From contig NZ_JAVHJU010000008.1 of the NCBI RefSeq assembly GCF_031082405.1, forward strand, positions 218,208 through 282,207: 64,000 nucleotides of DNA, read 5' to 3'. Below, one piece after another: positions 16,670-26,655 of this stretch. The notes beneath the pieces are model-generated. The model made no database searches, was not told where the DNA came from, and worked only from the letters and a program-made list of their open reading frames with translations. Source of the DNA: Amycolatopsis sp. A133 (lineage in GTDB: Bacteria > Actinomycetota > Actinomycetes > Mycobacteriales > Pseudonocardiaceae). The position numbers and the translations under genes were made by a program. Numbering within the stretch: the stretch's first letter is position 1; every line of letters begins with the position of its first letter.

Positions 16670-17569
16670 GTGACAGCGACGATCCGCGTGGCCGCCGCCC
16701 CCATCTCCTGGGGTGTGTGCGAAGTCCCCGGGTGGGGCCGGGTGCTGGACGCGGCGACCGTGCTCGGCGAGATGGCGGAGCTGGGGGTGCAGGCCACCGA
16801 ACTGGGCCCGCCCGGCTACCTCCCCCGCGACCCGGCCGAGCTGCGGGAGCTGCTGGGGCACCACGGCTTGACGCTCGTCGGCGGTTTCCTCGCCGTCGTC
16901 CTGCACGAGAACCAGGAGCACGCGCTGGCCGAAGCGGAAGAGTCGGCCGCGCTGTTCGCCGCGTGCGGGGGCGACGTCCTCGTCCTCGCCGCCGCGACCG
17001 GCCTCGACGGCTACGACGACCGCCCGCGCCTCACCGACGCCGAATGGGCGACGCTCGTCGACACGGCCGGGAAGATCCGCGACCTCGCCGCGGCCCACGG
17101 CCTGCGCACGGTGCTGCACCCGCACGTCGGCACGCACGTGGAGCAGCAGGCCGAGGTCGAGCGCTTCCTCGCCGATTCCGACCTCGGGTTGTGCCTCGAC
17201 ACCGGGCACCTGATGATCGGCGGGACCGATCCGGTCGAGCTGGCGAAGCGGTATCCCGAACGGGTGGGGCACGTGCATCTGAAGGACGTCCGGGAAGACC
17301 TGGCGGCCGAGGTCCGCAGTGGCCGGCTGGCCTACACCGACGCGGTCGGGCGGGGCATGTACACCCCGCTCGGCGAGGGCGACGTGGACGTGGCGTCGAT
17401 GGTGCGCTCCGTCCAGGCCGCGGGCTACGACGGCTGGTACGTCCTCGAACAGGACACCGCCCTCGGCGAGGGGAGCCCCGACGACCTGCCCCGGCGGGAC
17501 ACCGGGCGCAGCCTGGCCCACCTCGCGAAGATCACCGACTCGCTTCAACCCCTGGTCCCGAAGGAGTGA
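16670..17569 (+). CDS. iolE: IolE-type inosose dehydratase (xylose-isomerase-like TIM barrel)
   Basis: A 299-residue TIM-barrel protein of the sugar phosphate isomerase/epimerase superfamily. Metal ligands typical of the group are visible: TVLHPHVGTH around residue 147, CLDTGHLMIGG near 181, and HVHLKDVR near 204. Gene order and the ISWGVCEVP start motif support 2-keto-myo-inositol (inosose) dehydratase; an IolI/IolH-like isomerase is the alternative. First gene of the inositol operon; GTG 16670 has GGAGG 6 bases upstream. The binding-protein gene begins 2 bases after its stop. Confidence 0.78.
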   Translation: MTATIRVAAAPISWGVCEVPGWGRVLDAATVLGEMAELGVQATELGPPGYLPRDPAELRELLGHHGLTLVGGFLAVVLHENQEHALAEAEESAALFAACGGDVLVLAAATGLDGYDDRPRLTDAEWATLVDTAGKIRDLAAAHGLRTVLHPHVGTHVEQQAEVERFLADSDLGLCLDTGHLMIGGTDPVELAKRYPERVGHVHLKDVREDLAAEVRSGRLAYTDAVGRGMYTPLGEGDVDVASMVRSVQAAGYDGWYVLEQDTALGEGSPDDLPRRDTGRSLAHLAKITDSLQPLVPKE

Positions 17570-17571
17570 CT

Positions 17572-18564
17572 GTGTTCTCTGTCAAGAAGCTGGCCGGTGT
17601 GGCGGCGATCGCCGCCGCCGGACTGGTCCTCTCCGCCTGCAGCGGCCCGGCCGCCGACAACTCCAATAGCAGCGCCAGCTCCTCGGCCGTGGCGCCGAGC
17701 ACGGGCGGGCCGCTGAAGGTCGCCGTCGTCACCCACGGCACGGCGGGCGACGCCTTCTGGAACGTCGTGAAGAACGGCGCCGAGCAGGCCGGCAAGGACT
17801 TGGGCGTCGGCGTCGACTACTTCTCCGACGGCGACCCGGGCAACCAGGCCCGGCTGATCGACAACGCGGTCGCGCAGAAGGTCGGCGGCCTGGTCGTCTC
17901 GATGGCGAACCCCCAGGCCCTGCAGACGTCGATCCAGAACGCGGTCAAGGCCGGCATCCCGGTCATCACCATCAACTCCGGCGAGGACTCCAGCGCCGCC
18001 TTCGGCGCGATCGCGCACGTCGGGCAGAGCGAGGGCCTCGCGGGCCAGGGCGCCGGGCAGCGGCTCAAGGCGGCCGGCAAGACGAAGCTGCTGTGCGTCA
18101 TCCACGAGGCCGGCAACATCGGCCAGAACCAGCGCTGCGACGGCGCGAAGCAGGCCTTCGGCGACGTCTCGACGCTGCAGGTCGACATCTCCAACCCGAC
18201 CGACGCGCAGGCCCGCATCCGCGGCGCGCTGCAGTCCGACCCGTCGATCGACGCGGTGCTGGCGCTGAACTCCCAGGTCGCGGCCCGCGCGGTGAGCGCG
18301 GCGAAGGAAGCGAGCTCCAAGGCCCAGGTGGCCACCTTCGACCTGAACGCCGACGTCGTCGCGGGCATCAAGGACGGCAGCATCCTCTTCGCCGTCGACC
18401 AGCAGCAGTACGAGCAGGGCTACCTGCCGATCGTTTTCCTCAAGCTGTACAAGGAAAACGGCAACACCATCGGCGGCGGCCACCCGGTGCAGACCGGCCC
18501 CGGCTTCGTCGACAAGACCAACATCGACACCGTGGCCCCGTACGCGCAGCGCGGCACGCGATGA
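17572..18564 (+). CDS. Sugar (inositol) ABC transporter substrate-binding lipoprotein
   Basis: A 330-residue periplasmic-binding-protein-type lipoprotein. A basic start VFSVKKLAG, a hydrophobic segment and lipobox LVLSAC (Cys about residue 23) are followed by a Ser/Asn-rich linker. The ribose/inositol-type binding fold starts at [16 protein letters not shown]. Secreted and anchored outside the membrane; captures the substrate for the permease and ATPase that follow. Placement inside the inositol operon suggests inositol. AAGGAG overlaps the upstream stop and precedes GTG 17572; the permease ATG overlaps its stop. Confidence 0.88.
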   Translation: MFSVKKLAGVAAIAAAGLVLSACSGPAADNSNSSASSSAVAPSTGGPLKVAVVTHGTAGDAFWNVVKNGAEQAGKDLGVGVDYFSDGDPGNQARLIDNAVAQKVGGLVVSMANPQALQTSIQNAVKAGIPVITINSGEDSSAAFGAIAHVGQSEGLAGQGAGQRLKAAGKTKLLCVIHEAGNIGQNQRCDGAKQAFGDVSTLQVDISNPTDAQARIRGALQSDPSIDAVLALNSQVAARAVSAAKEASSKAQVATFDLNADVVAGIKDGSILFAVDQQQYEQGYLPIVFLKLYKENGNTIGGGHPVQTGPGFVDKTNIDTVAPYAQRGTR

Positions 18565-19604
18565 CCGCAGCCATCCAGTCGCAACCCGACGAACGCGTAG
18601 CGAAGAAGGGGCTGACCGACCGGCTCGTGGTCCGCCCCGAGATCGGCGCGCTGCTCGGCGCCGTGCTCGTATTCGTGTTCTTCTCCGTCGTCACCAGCCA
18701 GTTCCTCAGCCCGCTGGGCGTGGCCACGTGGCTCGACGACTCCTCGACGCTGGGCATCATGGCCGTCGTGGTCGCGCTGCTCATGGTCGGCGGCGAGTTC
18801 GACCTCTCCGCCGGGGTGATGACGGCGTCGACGTCGCTGGTCACGGCGATCCTGGCGACGCAGGCGGGCTGGAACGTCTGGCTCGCGCTGCTGGCCTCGC
18901 TCGTCTTCGCCCTCGGCGTCGGCGCGTTCAACGGCTGGCTGGTGCTGAAGACCGGGCTGCCCAGCTTCATCGTCACGCTCGGGTCGTTCCTGGCCCTCCA
19001 AGGGCTCAACCTCGGCGTGACGCGGCTGGTCACCAACACCGTCCAGGTGTCGGGCATGCGCTCGACCGGCGGCTACGAGTCGGCCGGCGCGCTGTTCGCG
19101 TCGACGTTCGACATCGGCGGCACGCAGTTCCAGTCGTCGATCATCTGGTGGGTGGTCGTCACGGCGATCGCCGCGTGGCTGCTGGTGCGGACCCGGTTCG
19201 GCAACTGGATCTTCGCGGTCGGCGGGTCGCAGGTGTCGGCCCGCTCGGTCGGTGTGCCGGTGGTGCGCACGAAGATCCTGCTGTTCATGGGCACCGCCCT
19301 CGGCGCGTGGCTGGTCGGCTCGATCAACATCCTGCGCTTCGCCAGCGTGCAGGCGAACCAGGGCATCGGGCTGGAGTTCCAGTACATCATCGCGGCGGTG
19401 ATCGGCGGCTGCCTGCTCACCGGCGGGTTCGGCTCGGCGGTGGGCGCGGCGATCGGCGCGCTGATCTTCGGCATGGCGCGCCAGGGCATCGTGTTCGCGC
19501 AGTGGAACAGCGACTGGTTCATGCTGTTCCTCGGCGTCATGCTGCTGGCCGCGGTCCTGGTCAACAACGCCTTCCGGCGCCGCGCGGAGAGGGTACGCCG
19601 ATGA
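18561..19604 (+). CDS. Sugar (inositol) ABC transporter permease, BPD_transp_2 type
   Basis: A 347-residue membrane protein with eight to ten hydrophobic helices beginning about residue 30. It has the ribose-type permease pattern, including [12 protein letters not shown] near residue 73, [16 protein letters not shown] near 134, and the cytoplasmic loop [22 protein letters not shown] near 210 that contacts the ATPase. Coupled by ATGA to both neighbours. Confidence 0.9.
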   Translation: MTAAIQSQPDERVAKKGLTDRLVVRPEIGALLGAVLVFVFFSVVTSQFLSPLGVATWLDDSSTLGIMAVVVALLMVGGEFDLSAGVMTASTSLVTAILATQAGWNVWLALLASLVFALGVGAFNGWLVLKTGLPSFIVTLGSFLALQGLNLGVTRLVTNTVQVSGMRSTGGYESAGALFASTFDIGGTQFQSSIIWWVVVTAIAAWLLVRTRFGNWIFAVGGSQVSARSVGVPVVRTKILLFMGTALGAWLVGSINILRFASVQANQGIGLEFQYIIAAVIGGCLLTGGFGSAVGAAIGALIFGMARQGIVFAQWNSDWFMLFLGVMLLAAVLVNNAFRRRAERVRR

Positions 19605-20380
19605 GCTTGCTGGAAGTCAAGGACATCGGGAAGACCTACGGCAGCGTGATCGCGCTGCGCGATGTGTCCACCGTGGTCAACGCGGGCGAGGTCACCTGCG
19701 TGCTCGGCGACAACGGCGCCGGGAAGTCGACGCTGATCAAGATCCTGGCCGGGGTGCACCAGCACGACCGGGGCGAGTTCCTGATCGAGGGCGAGCCCGT
19801 GAAGTTCGTCTCGCCGCGTGAGGCCTTGGACCGCGGCATCGCGACCGTGTACCAGGACCTCGCCGTGGTGCCGCTGATGAGCGTCTGGCGCAACTTCTTC
19901 CTCGGCTCCGAGCCGACGACCGGGTTCGGCCCGTTCCGGATGCTGGACCGCAAAAAGGGCCGTGAGACGACGAAGAAGGCGCTGTCCGACATGGGCATCG
20001 ACCTGCGGGACGTCGAGCAGCCGGTCGGGACGCTTTCGGGCGGTGAACGCCAGTGCGTCGCGATCGCGCGCGCGGTGCACTTCGGCGCGAAGGTGCTGAT
20101 CCTCGACGAGCCGACGGCCGCGCTGGGTGTCAAGCAGGCCGGGGTCGTGCTGAAGTACGTCGCCCAGGCCCGTGACCGCGGGCTCGGCGTTGTGCTCATC
20201 ACGCACAACCCGCACCACGCCTACCCCGTCGCCGACCGGTTCCTGCTGCTCAAGCGGGGTGCCGCGCTCGGGCACTACGAGAAGTCCGAGATCGACATCG
20301 GCGAACTGACCCGGCAGATGGCGGGCGGCGCGGAACTCGAAGCCCTCGAACACGAACTGCGGCAGGTGGAGAAGGCGTGA
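19601..20380 (+). CDS. Sugar (inositol) ABC transporter ATP-binding protein, single domain
   Basis: A 259-residue ATPase with Walker [10 protein letters not shown] at residues 37-45, signature LSGGERQ near 146, Walker [13 protein letters not shown] near 167, and switch His in LITHN near 205. Ribose/inositol-type importers usually have a double ATPase of about 500 residues; here a single domain of half that size is complete in itself and must work as a homodimer. Coupled by ATGA to the permease and by GTGA-style overlap to iolC. Confidence 0.9.
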   Translation: MSLLEVKDIGKTYGSVIALRDVSTVVNAGEVTCVLGDNGAGKSTLIKILAGVHQHDRGEFLIEGEPVKFVSPREALDRGIATVYQDLAVVPLMSVWRNFFLGSEPTTGFGPFRMLDRKKGRETTKKALSDMGIDLRDVEQPVGTLSGGERQCVAIARAVHFGAKVLILDEPTAALGVKQAGVVLKYVAQARDRGLGVVLITHNPHHAYPVADRFLLLKRGAALGHYEKSEIDIGELTRQMAGGAELEALEHELRQVEKA

Positions 20381-21306
20381 GTCTCGAAGCGCTGACGATC
20401 GGCCGGGTGGGGGTCGACCTCTACCCGGAGCAGAGCGGCGTGCCCCTGGCCGGGGTCAGCACGTTCGCGAAGTCGCTCGGCGGGACCGCGACCAACGTCG
20501 CGGTCGCCGCCGCACGGCTCGGCCGGCGCACGGCGGTGCTCACCAAGGTCGGTCCGGACGGCTTCGGCGACTACGTCCGGCAGGCGCTCGACGGCTTCGG
20601 CGTCTCACCGGCCTTCGTGGGCACTTCGCCGGAGCTGCAGACGCCGGTGGTGTTCTGCGAACTGAACCCGCCCGCGGACCCGCCGCTGCTGTTCTACCGC
20701 TCCCCCATCGCCCCCGACCTCACGCTCACCGACGACGACGTGCCCTGGGACGTCGTCGAATCCGTGCCGCTGTTGTGGGTCACCGGCACCGGCGTCTCCG
20801 CCGAACCCGCCCGGACGACCCAGCGGAAGATCCTCGAAAGGCGGGGCCGCCGGGAGCACACCGTCCTGGACCTGGACTACCGGCCGATGTTCTGGCCGGA
20901 CGTCGAAAGCGCGCGAACCGAAATCGGCGCGATGCTCGACCACGTCACCGTCGCGGTCGGCAACCGCGCCGAGGTGGAGGTCGCCGTCGGGACCGCGGAG
21001 CCCGATATTGCCGCCGACCGGTTGCTGGAACGCGGCCTGCGACTGGCCGTGATCAAGAAGGGCGCCGAGGGCGTCCTCGTGGCGACGCCGGAGGGACGTT
21101 CGACCGTGCCACCCCAGCGCGTCGAGGTCGTCTGCGGGCTCGGCGCGGGCGACGGCTTCGGCGGTGCCCTGATCCACGGTCTCCTGTCCGGCTGGGAACC
21201 GGTGCGGATCGCGCAGTACGCGAACGCGGCGGGCGCGCTCGTCGCGTCCCGGCTGGCCTGCGCCGACGCCATGCCGGCCGCCGAGGAGATCGAGGAGCTG
21301 CTGTGA
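20377..21306 (+). CDS. iolC: 5-dehydro-2-deoxygluconokinase (PfkB family)
   Basis: A 309-residue ribokinase-type kinase. Sugar-binding motif [17 protein letters not shown] lies near residue 35, and PfkB signature 2 with the catalytic Asp in [14 protein letters not shown] lies near 257. It would phosphorylate 5-dehydro-2-deoxy-D-gluconate in the inositol pathway. Family membership is clear; the IolC assignment comes from position between the transporter and the aldolase, iolB and iolD genes. The GTG start overlaps the ATPase stop, and the aldolase GTG overlaps its stop. Confidence 0.88.
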   Translation: MSLEALTIGRVGVDLYPEQSGVPLAGVSTFAKSLGGTATNVAVAAARLGRRTAVLTKVGPDGFGDYVRQALDGFGVSPAFVGTSPELQTPVVFCELNPPADPPLLFYRSPIAPDLTLTDDDVPWDVVESVPLLWVTGTGVSAEPARTTQRKILERRGRREHTVLDLDYRPMFWPDVESARTEIGAMLDHVTVAVGNRAEVEVAVGTAEPDIAADRLLERGLRLAVIKKGAEGVLVATPEGRSTVPPQRVEVVCGLGAGDGFGGALIHGLLSGWEPVRIAQYANAAGALVASRLACADAMPAAEEIEELL

Positions 21307-22193
21307 TCCTCACCGACGAGCGCTGGCGGGAACTCCTGCACGTCCGCGCCACCGACCCGGGCGCGGTCCGGCAGGCGTACGCGACCCGAAGGCGGCGCGC
21401 GACCCTGCTGGCGGACAGCGGGACCCTGTTCCTCGTCGCGGCCGACCACCCGGCCCGCGGTGCCCTGTCCGTCGGCGGCGACCCGCTCGCCATGGCCGAC
21501 CGGCGCACCCTCCTCGACCGGCTGCTCGTCGCGCTGGCCAACCCGGCGGTCGACGGCATCCTCGGCACCCCGGACGTCGTCGAGGAGCTGCTGCTGCTCG
21601 GCGCCCTGCACGACAAGGTCGTCCTCGGCTCGATGAACCGCGGCGGCCTGGCCGGCGCGGACTGGGAGATCGACGACCGGTTCACCGGTTACGACGCCCC
21701 GGCCCTCGTCGACTGCGGGCTCGACGGCGGCAAGATGCTGCTGCGGCTCGTCGACTCCGACCCCGGCACGATCCCGACCCTGCAGGCCTGCGCCGACGCC
21801 GTCACCGAGCTGGCCGCGTACGGCCTGGTGGCGATGGTCGAGCCCCTGCCCTACACCCGCGAGAGCGGGAAACTGGTGCTGCAGCAGGACCCCGTCTCGC
21901 TGGCCCGGGCGGTCACGGTGGCGTCCGGGCTCGGGACGACGTCGGCGCACACCTGGCTGAAGCTGCCGTCCACCGACTCGGCCGCCGTGCTGGGCGCCAC
22001 CACGCTGCCGGTGGTCGTGCTCGGCGGCATGCCCTCCGGCGACCCGGCCGCCGACCTGGCGTCGTGGGGCCGGACGCTGCGCCACGACGTCGTGCGCGGC
22101 CTGGTCGTCGGCCGCACCCTGCTCTACCCGCCCGACGGTGACGTTGGCGCCGCCGTGGAAGCCGCCGCGAAGGTACTGGAGGCCGCGAAGTGA
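21303..22193 (+). CDS. Cgl0158-type (beta/alpha)8-barrel aldolase, probable IolJ analogue
   Basis: A 296-residue TIM-barrel protein. It shows FLVAADHPARGAL near residue 40, VDGILGTPDVVEELLLLGAL near 80, WLKLPS (candidate Schiff-base Lys) near 220, and VVVLGGMPSGDP near 238. I recognise it as the actinobacterial family named after Corynebacterium Cgl0158, found in inositol clusters. Its place between kinase and isomerase genes suggests it splits the phosphorylated deoxyketogluconate to dihydroxyacetone phosphate and malonate semialdehyde. The reaction is inferred. Confidence 0.75.
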   Translation: MILTDERWRELLHVRATDPGAVRQAYATRRRRATLLADSGTLFLVAADHPARGALSVGGDPLAMADRRTLLDRLLVALANPAVDGILGTPDVVEELLLLGALHDKVVLGSMNRGGLAGADWEIDDRFTGYDAPALVDCGLDGGKMLLRLVDSDPGTIPTLQACADAVTELAAYGLVAMVEPLPYTRESGKLVLQQDPVSLARAVTVASGLGTTSAHTWLKLPSTDSAAVLGATTLPVVVLGGMPSGDPAADLASWGRTLRHDVVRGLVVGRTLLYPPDGDVGAAVEAAAKVLEAAK

Positions 22194-23080
22194 GCAAGCT
22201 GCACCGTCCACTCGGGACACTGTCCGACGGCGCCGACCCGGTCCGGCTGACCCCGGACACCGCGGGCTGGCGGTATTCGGGGCTGCGGGTGCTCTCCCTC
22301 GCCCCGGGGGAAGTGCGGGTCCTGCACACCGGCGAGTTCGAGGCCTTCGTCCTGCCCCTTTCCGGCTCCGCGACGGTCCGGGTCGACGGGCAGGTCTTCG
22401 CACTGACCGGCCGTTCGTCGGTCTTCACGCGGGTCACGGACTTCGCCTACGTGCCCCGCGAAGCCGAGGTCGAGTTGTCGACAACGGACGGCCTCGAGGT
22501 CGCGCTGCCGATGGCCCGCTGCACCCGGCGGCTGGAGCCTCGCTACGGACCGGCCGAGGACGTGCCGGTCGAGGTCCGCGGCGCCGGGCAGGCGACGCGG
22601 CAGGTGACCAACTTCGGCGTGCCCGGGGTGTGGGACCACGCCGACAAGCTCAACGCGTGCGAGCTGATCACCCCGGGCGGCAACTGGTCGTCGTACCCGC
22701 CGCACAAGCACGACGAAGCAACCGAGTGCGAGGTCGTCAACGAGGAGATCTACTACTTCCGCATCGCCGGGCGCGACGGGGTGACGCCCTCGCGCGAAGG
22801 CTTCGGCCTGCACCGGACGTACACGAGCGACGGCGAGCTGGACGAGGACGTCGCGGTGCGCGACCACGACGTCTTCCTGATCCCGCGCGGCTACCACGGG
22901 CCGTGCGTGGCCGCGCCGGGCTACCCGATGTACTACCTGAACGTCCTGGCCGGGCCGGCCGGGGAGCGGTCCATGGCGTTCTGCGACGACCCCGCACACA
23001 GCTGGGTCCGCGACACGTGGGCGGCGCAGGACCTCGATCCGCGCTGCCCCGTCACGAGTCACGAAGGGCGTGTCCGGTGA
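22190..23080 (+). CDS. iolB: 5-deoxy-glucuronate isomerase
   Basis: A 296-residue double-cupin protein of normal IolB length. Visible landmarks are the metal-binding PPHKHDE motif near residue 165, EEIYYFRI near 185, and RGYHGPCVAAPGYPMYYLN near 235. It converts 5-deoxy-D-glucuronate to 5-dehydro-2-deoxygluconate, the substrate of IolC. The GTG start overlaps the aldolase stop, and iolD starts inside its last codons. Confidence 0.94.
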   Translation: MSKLHRPLGTLSDGADPVRLTPDTAGWRYSGLRVLSLAPGEVRVLHTGEFEAFVLPLSGSATVRVDGQVFALTGRSSVFTRVTDFAYVPREAEVELSTTDGLEVALPMARCTRRLEPRYGPAEDVPVEVRGAGQATRQVTNFGVPGVWDHADKLNACELITPGGNWSSYPPHKHDEATECEVVNEEIYYFRIAGRDGVTPSREGFGLHRTYTSDGELDEDVAVRDHDVFLIPRGYHGPCVAAPGYPMYYLNVLAGPAGERSMAFCDDPAHSWVRDTWAAQDLDPRCPVTSHEGRVR

Positions 23081-24912
23081 AGCTGACGACGGCACAAGCG
23101 CTGGTCCGCTGGATCCTCGCCCAGCGCTCGGAAACCCTGGACGGCGCCGAAGTCCCGCTGTTCCCGGGCGTCTTCGCGATCTTCGGGCACGGCAACGTCC
23201 TCGGCCTCGGCACCGCGCTGGAGGAACACCGCGGCGACCTCCCCGTGTGGCGCGGGCACACCGAGCAGGGCATGGCGCTGGCCGCGGTCGGGTACGCGAA
23301 GGCCACGCACCGGCGGCAGGTCGGCGTCGTGACGTCGTCGATCGGGCCGGGTGCGCTGAACATGGTGACCGCGGCCGGCGTTGCGCACGCGAATCGGCTG
23401 CCGGTGCTGCTGCTGCCGGGCGACACGTTCACCAACCGGGCGCCGGACCCGGTGCTGCAGCAGATCGAGCCGTTCGGCGACGCGACCGCGACGGTGAACG
23501 ACGCCTTCCGCGCCGTCTCGCGCTACTTCGACCGGATCAGCAGGCCCGAGCAGCTGCTCTCGACGTTGCCGCAGGTCGCGCGGGTGCTCACGGACCCGGC
23601 CGACGCCGGGCCGGTCACCCTGGCGCTACCGCAGGACGTCCAGGCGGAGACCTACGACTTCCCGGACGCGCTGTTCGAGCCGGTGACGCACCGCCCGCTG
23701 CGCCCGCGCCCGGACCGGCGCTCGGTCACCGAGGCGGCCGGGGTCCTGCGATCGTCGAAGCGGCCCCTGCTGGTGCTCGGCGGGGGTGTCCGGTACTCCG
23801 GCGCCGGGCAGCGCGCGCTCGGCTTCGCGGAACGGCACGGGATCCCGGTCGTGGAGACGACCGCGGGCCGCACCCTGGTGCCGCACGGGCATCCGCTGCA
23901 CGCCGGACCGCTGGGCATCACCGGCTCGACGTCGGCGAACGCCGTCGCGGGCGCGGCGGACGTCGTCCTCGCCGTCGGAACGCGGCTGCAGGACTTCACG
24001 ACGGCGTCTTGGACGGTGTTCGCCCCCGACGTCCGGCTGGTCGCGCTCAACGCGGCCCGGTTCGACGCGGTGAAGCGCGGGGCGCTGTCGGTGGTCGGGG
24101 ACGCCGACGCGGGCCTGGCCGACCTCGCCGCCCAGCTGGAGAGCTGGCGGGTGGACCCGGCGTGGACGGCCCGGGCCGCGGCCGAGCGCGCTTCCTGGGA
24201 CGCGCACATCGACTCGTTGCGTGCGGTTTCGTCCGAGGTGCCGTCCTACGCCCAGGTCGTCGGAGTGGTGAACGACCTTTCGGCGGACGGCGACTACGTG
24301 ATGACGGCGTCCGGCGGGCTGCCGGGCGAGCTCATCGGCGGCTGGCGCGGGTCCGGCGCGGTCTCGATGGACGTCGAGTACGGGTTCTCCTGCATGGGCT
24401 ACGAGCTGTCCGGCGCGTGGGGCGCGGCGATCGCCCACCCCGGGCTGGTGACGACGCTGCTGGGCGACGGCTCGTACCTGATGCTCAACTCGGAGCTGTT
24501 TTCGGCCGCCTTCGCGGGTCATCCGTTCGTCGCGGTGGTGTGCGACAACGACGGCTACGCGGTGATCGCCCGGCTCCAGGAGGGTCAGGGCGGCAAGCCG
24601 TTCAACAACTTCTACGCCGACTGCACGACTTCGCACGCTTCGCCGCCGCGGGTCGACTTCGCTCGCCATGCCGAGTCACTGGGCTGTGTGGTCTTCTCGG
24701 CATCCACTTTGGACTCCCTGCGCGCTGCGTACGCCGAGGCACGCGAGGCGGCCGTCTCGGAACGCCGCCCGGCCGTGGTCGTGGTGAAGACACAGCCGTC
24801 GGCGTGGACCGAGGCCGGCGCCTGGTGGGAGATCGGCGTGCCGGAGCACCTGGCCGGACGGGACGAGTACGAGCGCGGGAAGGGCGCGCAGGTGCGTTAC
24901 CTCGAGTCCTGA
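23077..24912 (+). CDS. iolD: 3D-(3,5/4)-trihydroxycyclohexane-1,2-dione hydrolase
   Basis: A 611-residue thiamine-diphosphate enzyme that opens the inositol-derived ring. The N-terminal domain has GHGNVLGLG and the conserved activating Glu in GHTEQGMALAA near residue 64; the C-terminal ThDP/Mg site is GDGSYLMLNSE near 462. Last gene of the inositol operon (GTG overlaps iolB stop). No iolA (malonate semialdehyde dehydrogenase) follows; the next gene is the convergent Lrp gene, which overlaps its end by 16 bases. Confidence 0.94.
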   Translation: MKLTTAQALVRWILAQRSETLDGAEVPLFPGVFAIFGHGNVLGLGTALEEHRGDLPVWRGHTEQGMALAAVGYAKATHRRQVGVVTSSIGPGALNMVTAAGVAHANRLPVLLLPGDTFTNRAPDPVLQQIEPFGDATATVNDAFRAVSRYFDRISRPEQLLSTLPQVARVLTDPADAGPVTLALPQDVQAETYDFPDALFEPVTHRPLRPRPDRRSVTEAAGVLRSSKRPLLVLGGGVRYSGAGQRALGFAERHGIPVVETTAGRTLVPHGHPLHAGPLGITGSTSANAVAGAADVVLAVGTRLQDFTTASWTVFAPDVRLVALNAARFDAVKRGALSVVGDADAGLADLAAQLESWRVDPAWTARAAAERASWDAHIDSLRAVSSEVPSYAQVVGVVNDLSADGDYVMTASGGLPGELIGGWRGSGAVSMDVEYGFSCMGYELSGAWGAAIAHPGLVTTLLGDGSYLMLNSELFSAAFAGHPFVAVVCDNDGYAVIARLQEGQGGKPFNNFYADCTTSHASPPRVDFARHAESLGCVVFSASTLDSLRAAYAEAREAAVSERRPAVVVVKTQPSAWTEAGAWWEIGVPEHLAGRDEYERGKGAQVRYLES

Positions 24913-25835
24913 GCCGGGGCGAACCGCTTGGTGTACGCGCCGACGGTGGCCGTCTCGATCCGTTCGACACCCGGAAGGGCGCCGACCCGCTCGGTGACGT
25001 ACGCGTACAGCTCGTCCGGGTTCCGGCAGACCAGGACGGCCAGGAGGTTGCGGGTGCCGGTCGTCGCGGCGACGTGCGCGGTCTCGTCGTCCGCCGCGAG
25101 TGCCCCGGCCACGGTCGTGACGTGGGCCGGGGCGACGGCGAGCCAGACCAGGCACTGCGTCGTGTACCCGTACAGCGCCGGGTCGACCTCGACGTGGAAC
25201 CGCAGCCGGCCCGCGCGGCGCAGCTCCTCCAGCCGCCGCCGCACCGCCGACTCCGACCAGCCGACGCGGACGGCGAGGTCCGCGTACGCTGCCCGGCCGT
25301 CGGCGGCCAGTGCGGGCAGCAGCCGCCGGTCCAGGTCCGCCGGCTCGACCACGGCCCGCCCGGTCTCCGGCTCCCGCAGCGCGGCGATCTGCTCGGCCGC
25401 CAGTGCCGAGGTGCGTCCCGGCCACCAGCCGTCCATGAAGGACCGCAGGAACTGCTGGGCGCGGACGTCGGTCACGTGCGGGTGCCGGCTCAGCTCGGCC
25501 GTCGGCAGGGCGCCGGACGCGTGGAGCAGGCAGACGAGTTCGGTGTCCCCGGACAGGAGCGTCACCCACGCGGTGTCGGCGCGGGCGGCCAGCGCCTGCG
25601 CGAGCGCGGCGGCGGCGTGCGGGCGGACGCGCAGCCGGACCAGCCACTCCGAGCGTCCCCGGGGCACCGCGCTGACCCGCACCGCACCGGCCTCTCGGAG
25701 GCGGGTGAAGCGCCGGGCGAGCGTCCGGTCCGAAACGCCGAGGACCACCGCGACCCGGCTGAACGGCACCCGCGCGTCCAGCTGAAGAGCCTGCAGCAGC
25801 TGCCGGTCCAGCGCATCGAGGGTGACGGATTCCAC
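24897..25835 (-). CDS. Lrp/AsnC family regulator with two HTH-RAM modules
   Basis: A 312-residue protein, twice the usual Lrp length. The first HTH (about residues 4-48, LDALDRQLLQALQLDARVPF then VLGVSDRTLARRF) is followed by a RAM-like domain. A second module begins near residue 160 (ADLDRRLLPALAADGRAAYA then VGWSESAVRRRLEEL). The GTG start at 25835 places the first HTH at the N-terminus; the open frame upstream lacks a ribosome site. Divergent from the VOC/DoxX pair with 85 bases between, so those genes are plausible targets. Effector unknown. Confidence 0.85.
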   Translation of the reverse strand: MESVTLDALDRQLLQALQLDARVPFSRVAVVLGVSDRTLARRFTRLREAGAVRVSAVPRGRSEWLVRLRVRPHAAAALAQALAARADTAWVTLLSGDTELVCLLHASGALPTAELSRHPHVTDVRAQQFLRSFMDGWWPGRTSALAAEQIAALREPETGRAVVEPADLDRRLLPALAADGRAAYADLAVRVGWSESAVRRRLEELRRAGRLRFHVEVDPALYGYTTQCLVWLAVAPAHVTTVAGALAADDETAHVAATTGTRNLLAVLVCRNPDELYAYVTERVGALPGVERIETATVGAYTKRFAPAQDSR

Positions 25836-25920
25836 CCGGTCAGGATAGGGCGGCGCCGGATTCCGGCGTGGACTCTCCCGCGACGGGCTTCCCCGGGTGC
25901 GGCCCGGACAAGCTCGGCGC

Positions 25921-26655
25921 ATGACCATCACCGGCTTTCACCACACGGGGGTCGTGACCCACGACCTTGACGGGCTGGCCGCCCGCTACGCCTCGCTCGG
26001 GTTCACCGTGAGCCCGCGCTCACGTCACCTGCTCAGCCCGGCTCCGGGGGAACCCCCGGTGCCCGGCTGCACGGCCAACCGGTGCATCTACTTCGGCAAC
26101 GCCTACATCGAGCTCCTGGGCATCGTCGACGACACGGCACCCGATCCCTGGCACACCCGGGAAATGGGAACGGGCTTCCGCATCCTCAACTTCGAAACGC
26201 CCGACGCCTCGGCTCTGTCCTTGGCGGGTGTCCCCGCTTCCGGCGTCCTCGACCTGGAGCGCGCCGTCGAGGGGGCGGGCACCCTGCGGGCGCGGGCCGT
26301 GCACCTGGACCCGCGCTCGACGCCGGAGGGGTACATCGGCATCGCCCAGCACCTGACGCGCGAGCACGTGCGCGGTGTGGAGCACCCCAACGGCGCCCGC
26401 GGTCTGGCGGCGGTCCGGATCGCGGCGGCCGAAGCCGACTTCGCCGCGATCGTGGACCGCTATGCGCGGATACTCGGCCGGGCTCCGGCGCGGCCGGGCG
26501 TGTTCCCCGTGGGCAAGGCCCGGCTGGAGATCGTCCGCGGCCCGGCCACGCGGCTGGAGGCGATGATCATCGCGGTGGACGACCTCGCCCACGCCCGCCG
26601 CAGCGCCGGGTCCGCCACGGACGGGCTCGGCCTGGAATTCACGGAGGCGTCATGA
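25921..26655 (+). CDS. VOC (glyoxalase-like) family protein
   Basis: A 244-residue protein with the beta-alpha-beta-beta-beta fold of the VOC superfamily. It shows FHHTGVVTHDLDGLAARYASLGF at the start (first His a likely metal ligand), GNAYIELLGI near residue 62, and QHLTREHVRGVEHPNGARGL near 142 as the start of a second half. The layout resembles glyoxalase_3 proteins. Substrate unknown. Coupled by ATGA to the DoxX-like gene. Confidence 0.75.
   Translation: MTITGFHHTGVVTHDLDGLAARYASLGFTVSPRSRHLLSPAPGEPPVPGCTANRCIYFGNAYIELLGIVDDTAPDPWHTREMGTGFRILNFETPDASALSLAGVPASGVLDLERAVEGAGTLRARAVHLDPRSTPEGYIGIAQHLTREHVRGVEHPNGARGLAAVRIAAAEADFAAIVDRYARILGRAPARPGVFPVGKARLEIVRGPATRLEAMIIAVDDLAHARRSAGSATDGLGLEFTEAS

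Noticed and set aside
23070..25970. 966-codon open frame overlapping iolD and continuing through the Lrp gene
   Set aside because: It is out of frame with iolD, whose ThDP motifs are clear, and runs antisense through the Lrp gene. The product is Arg/Gly/Ala-rich with no domain.
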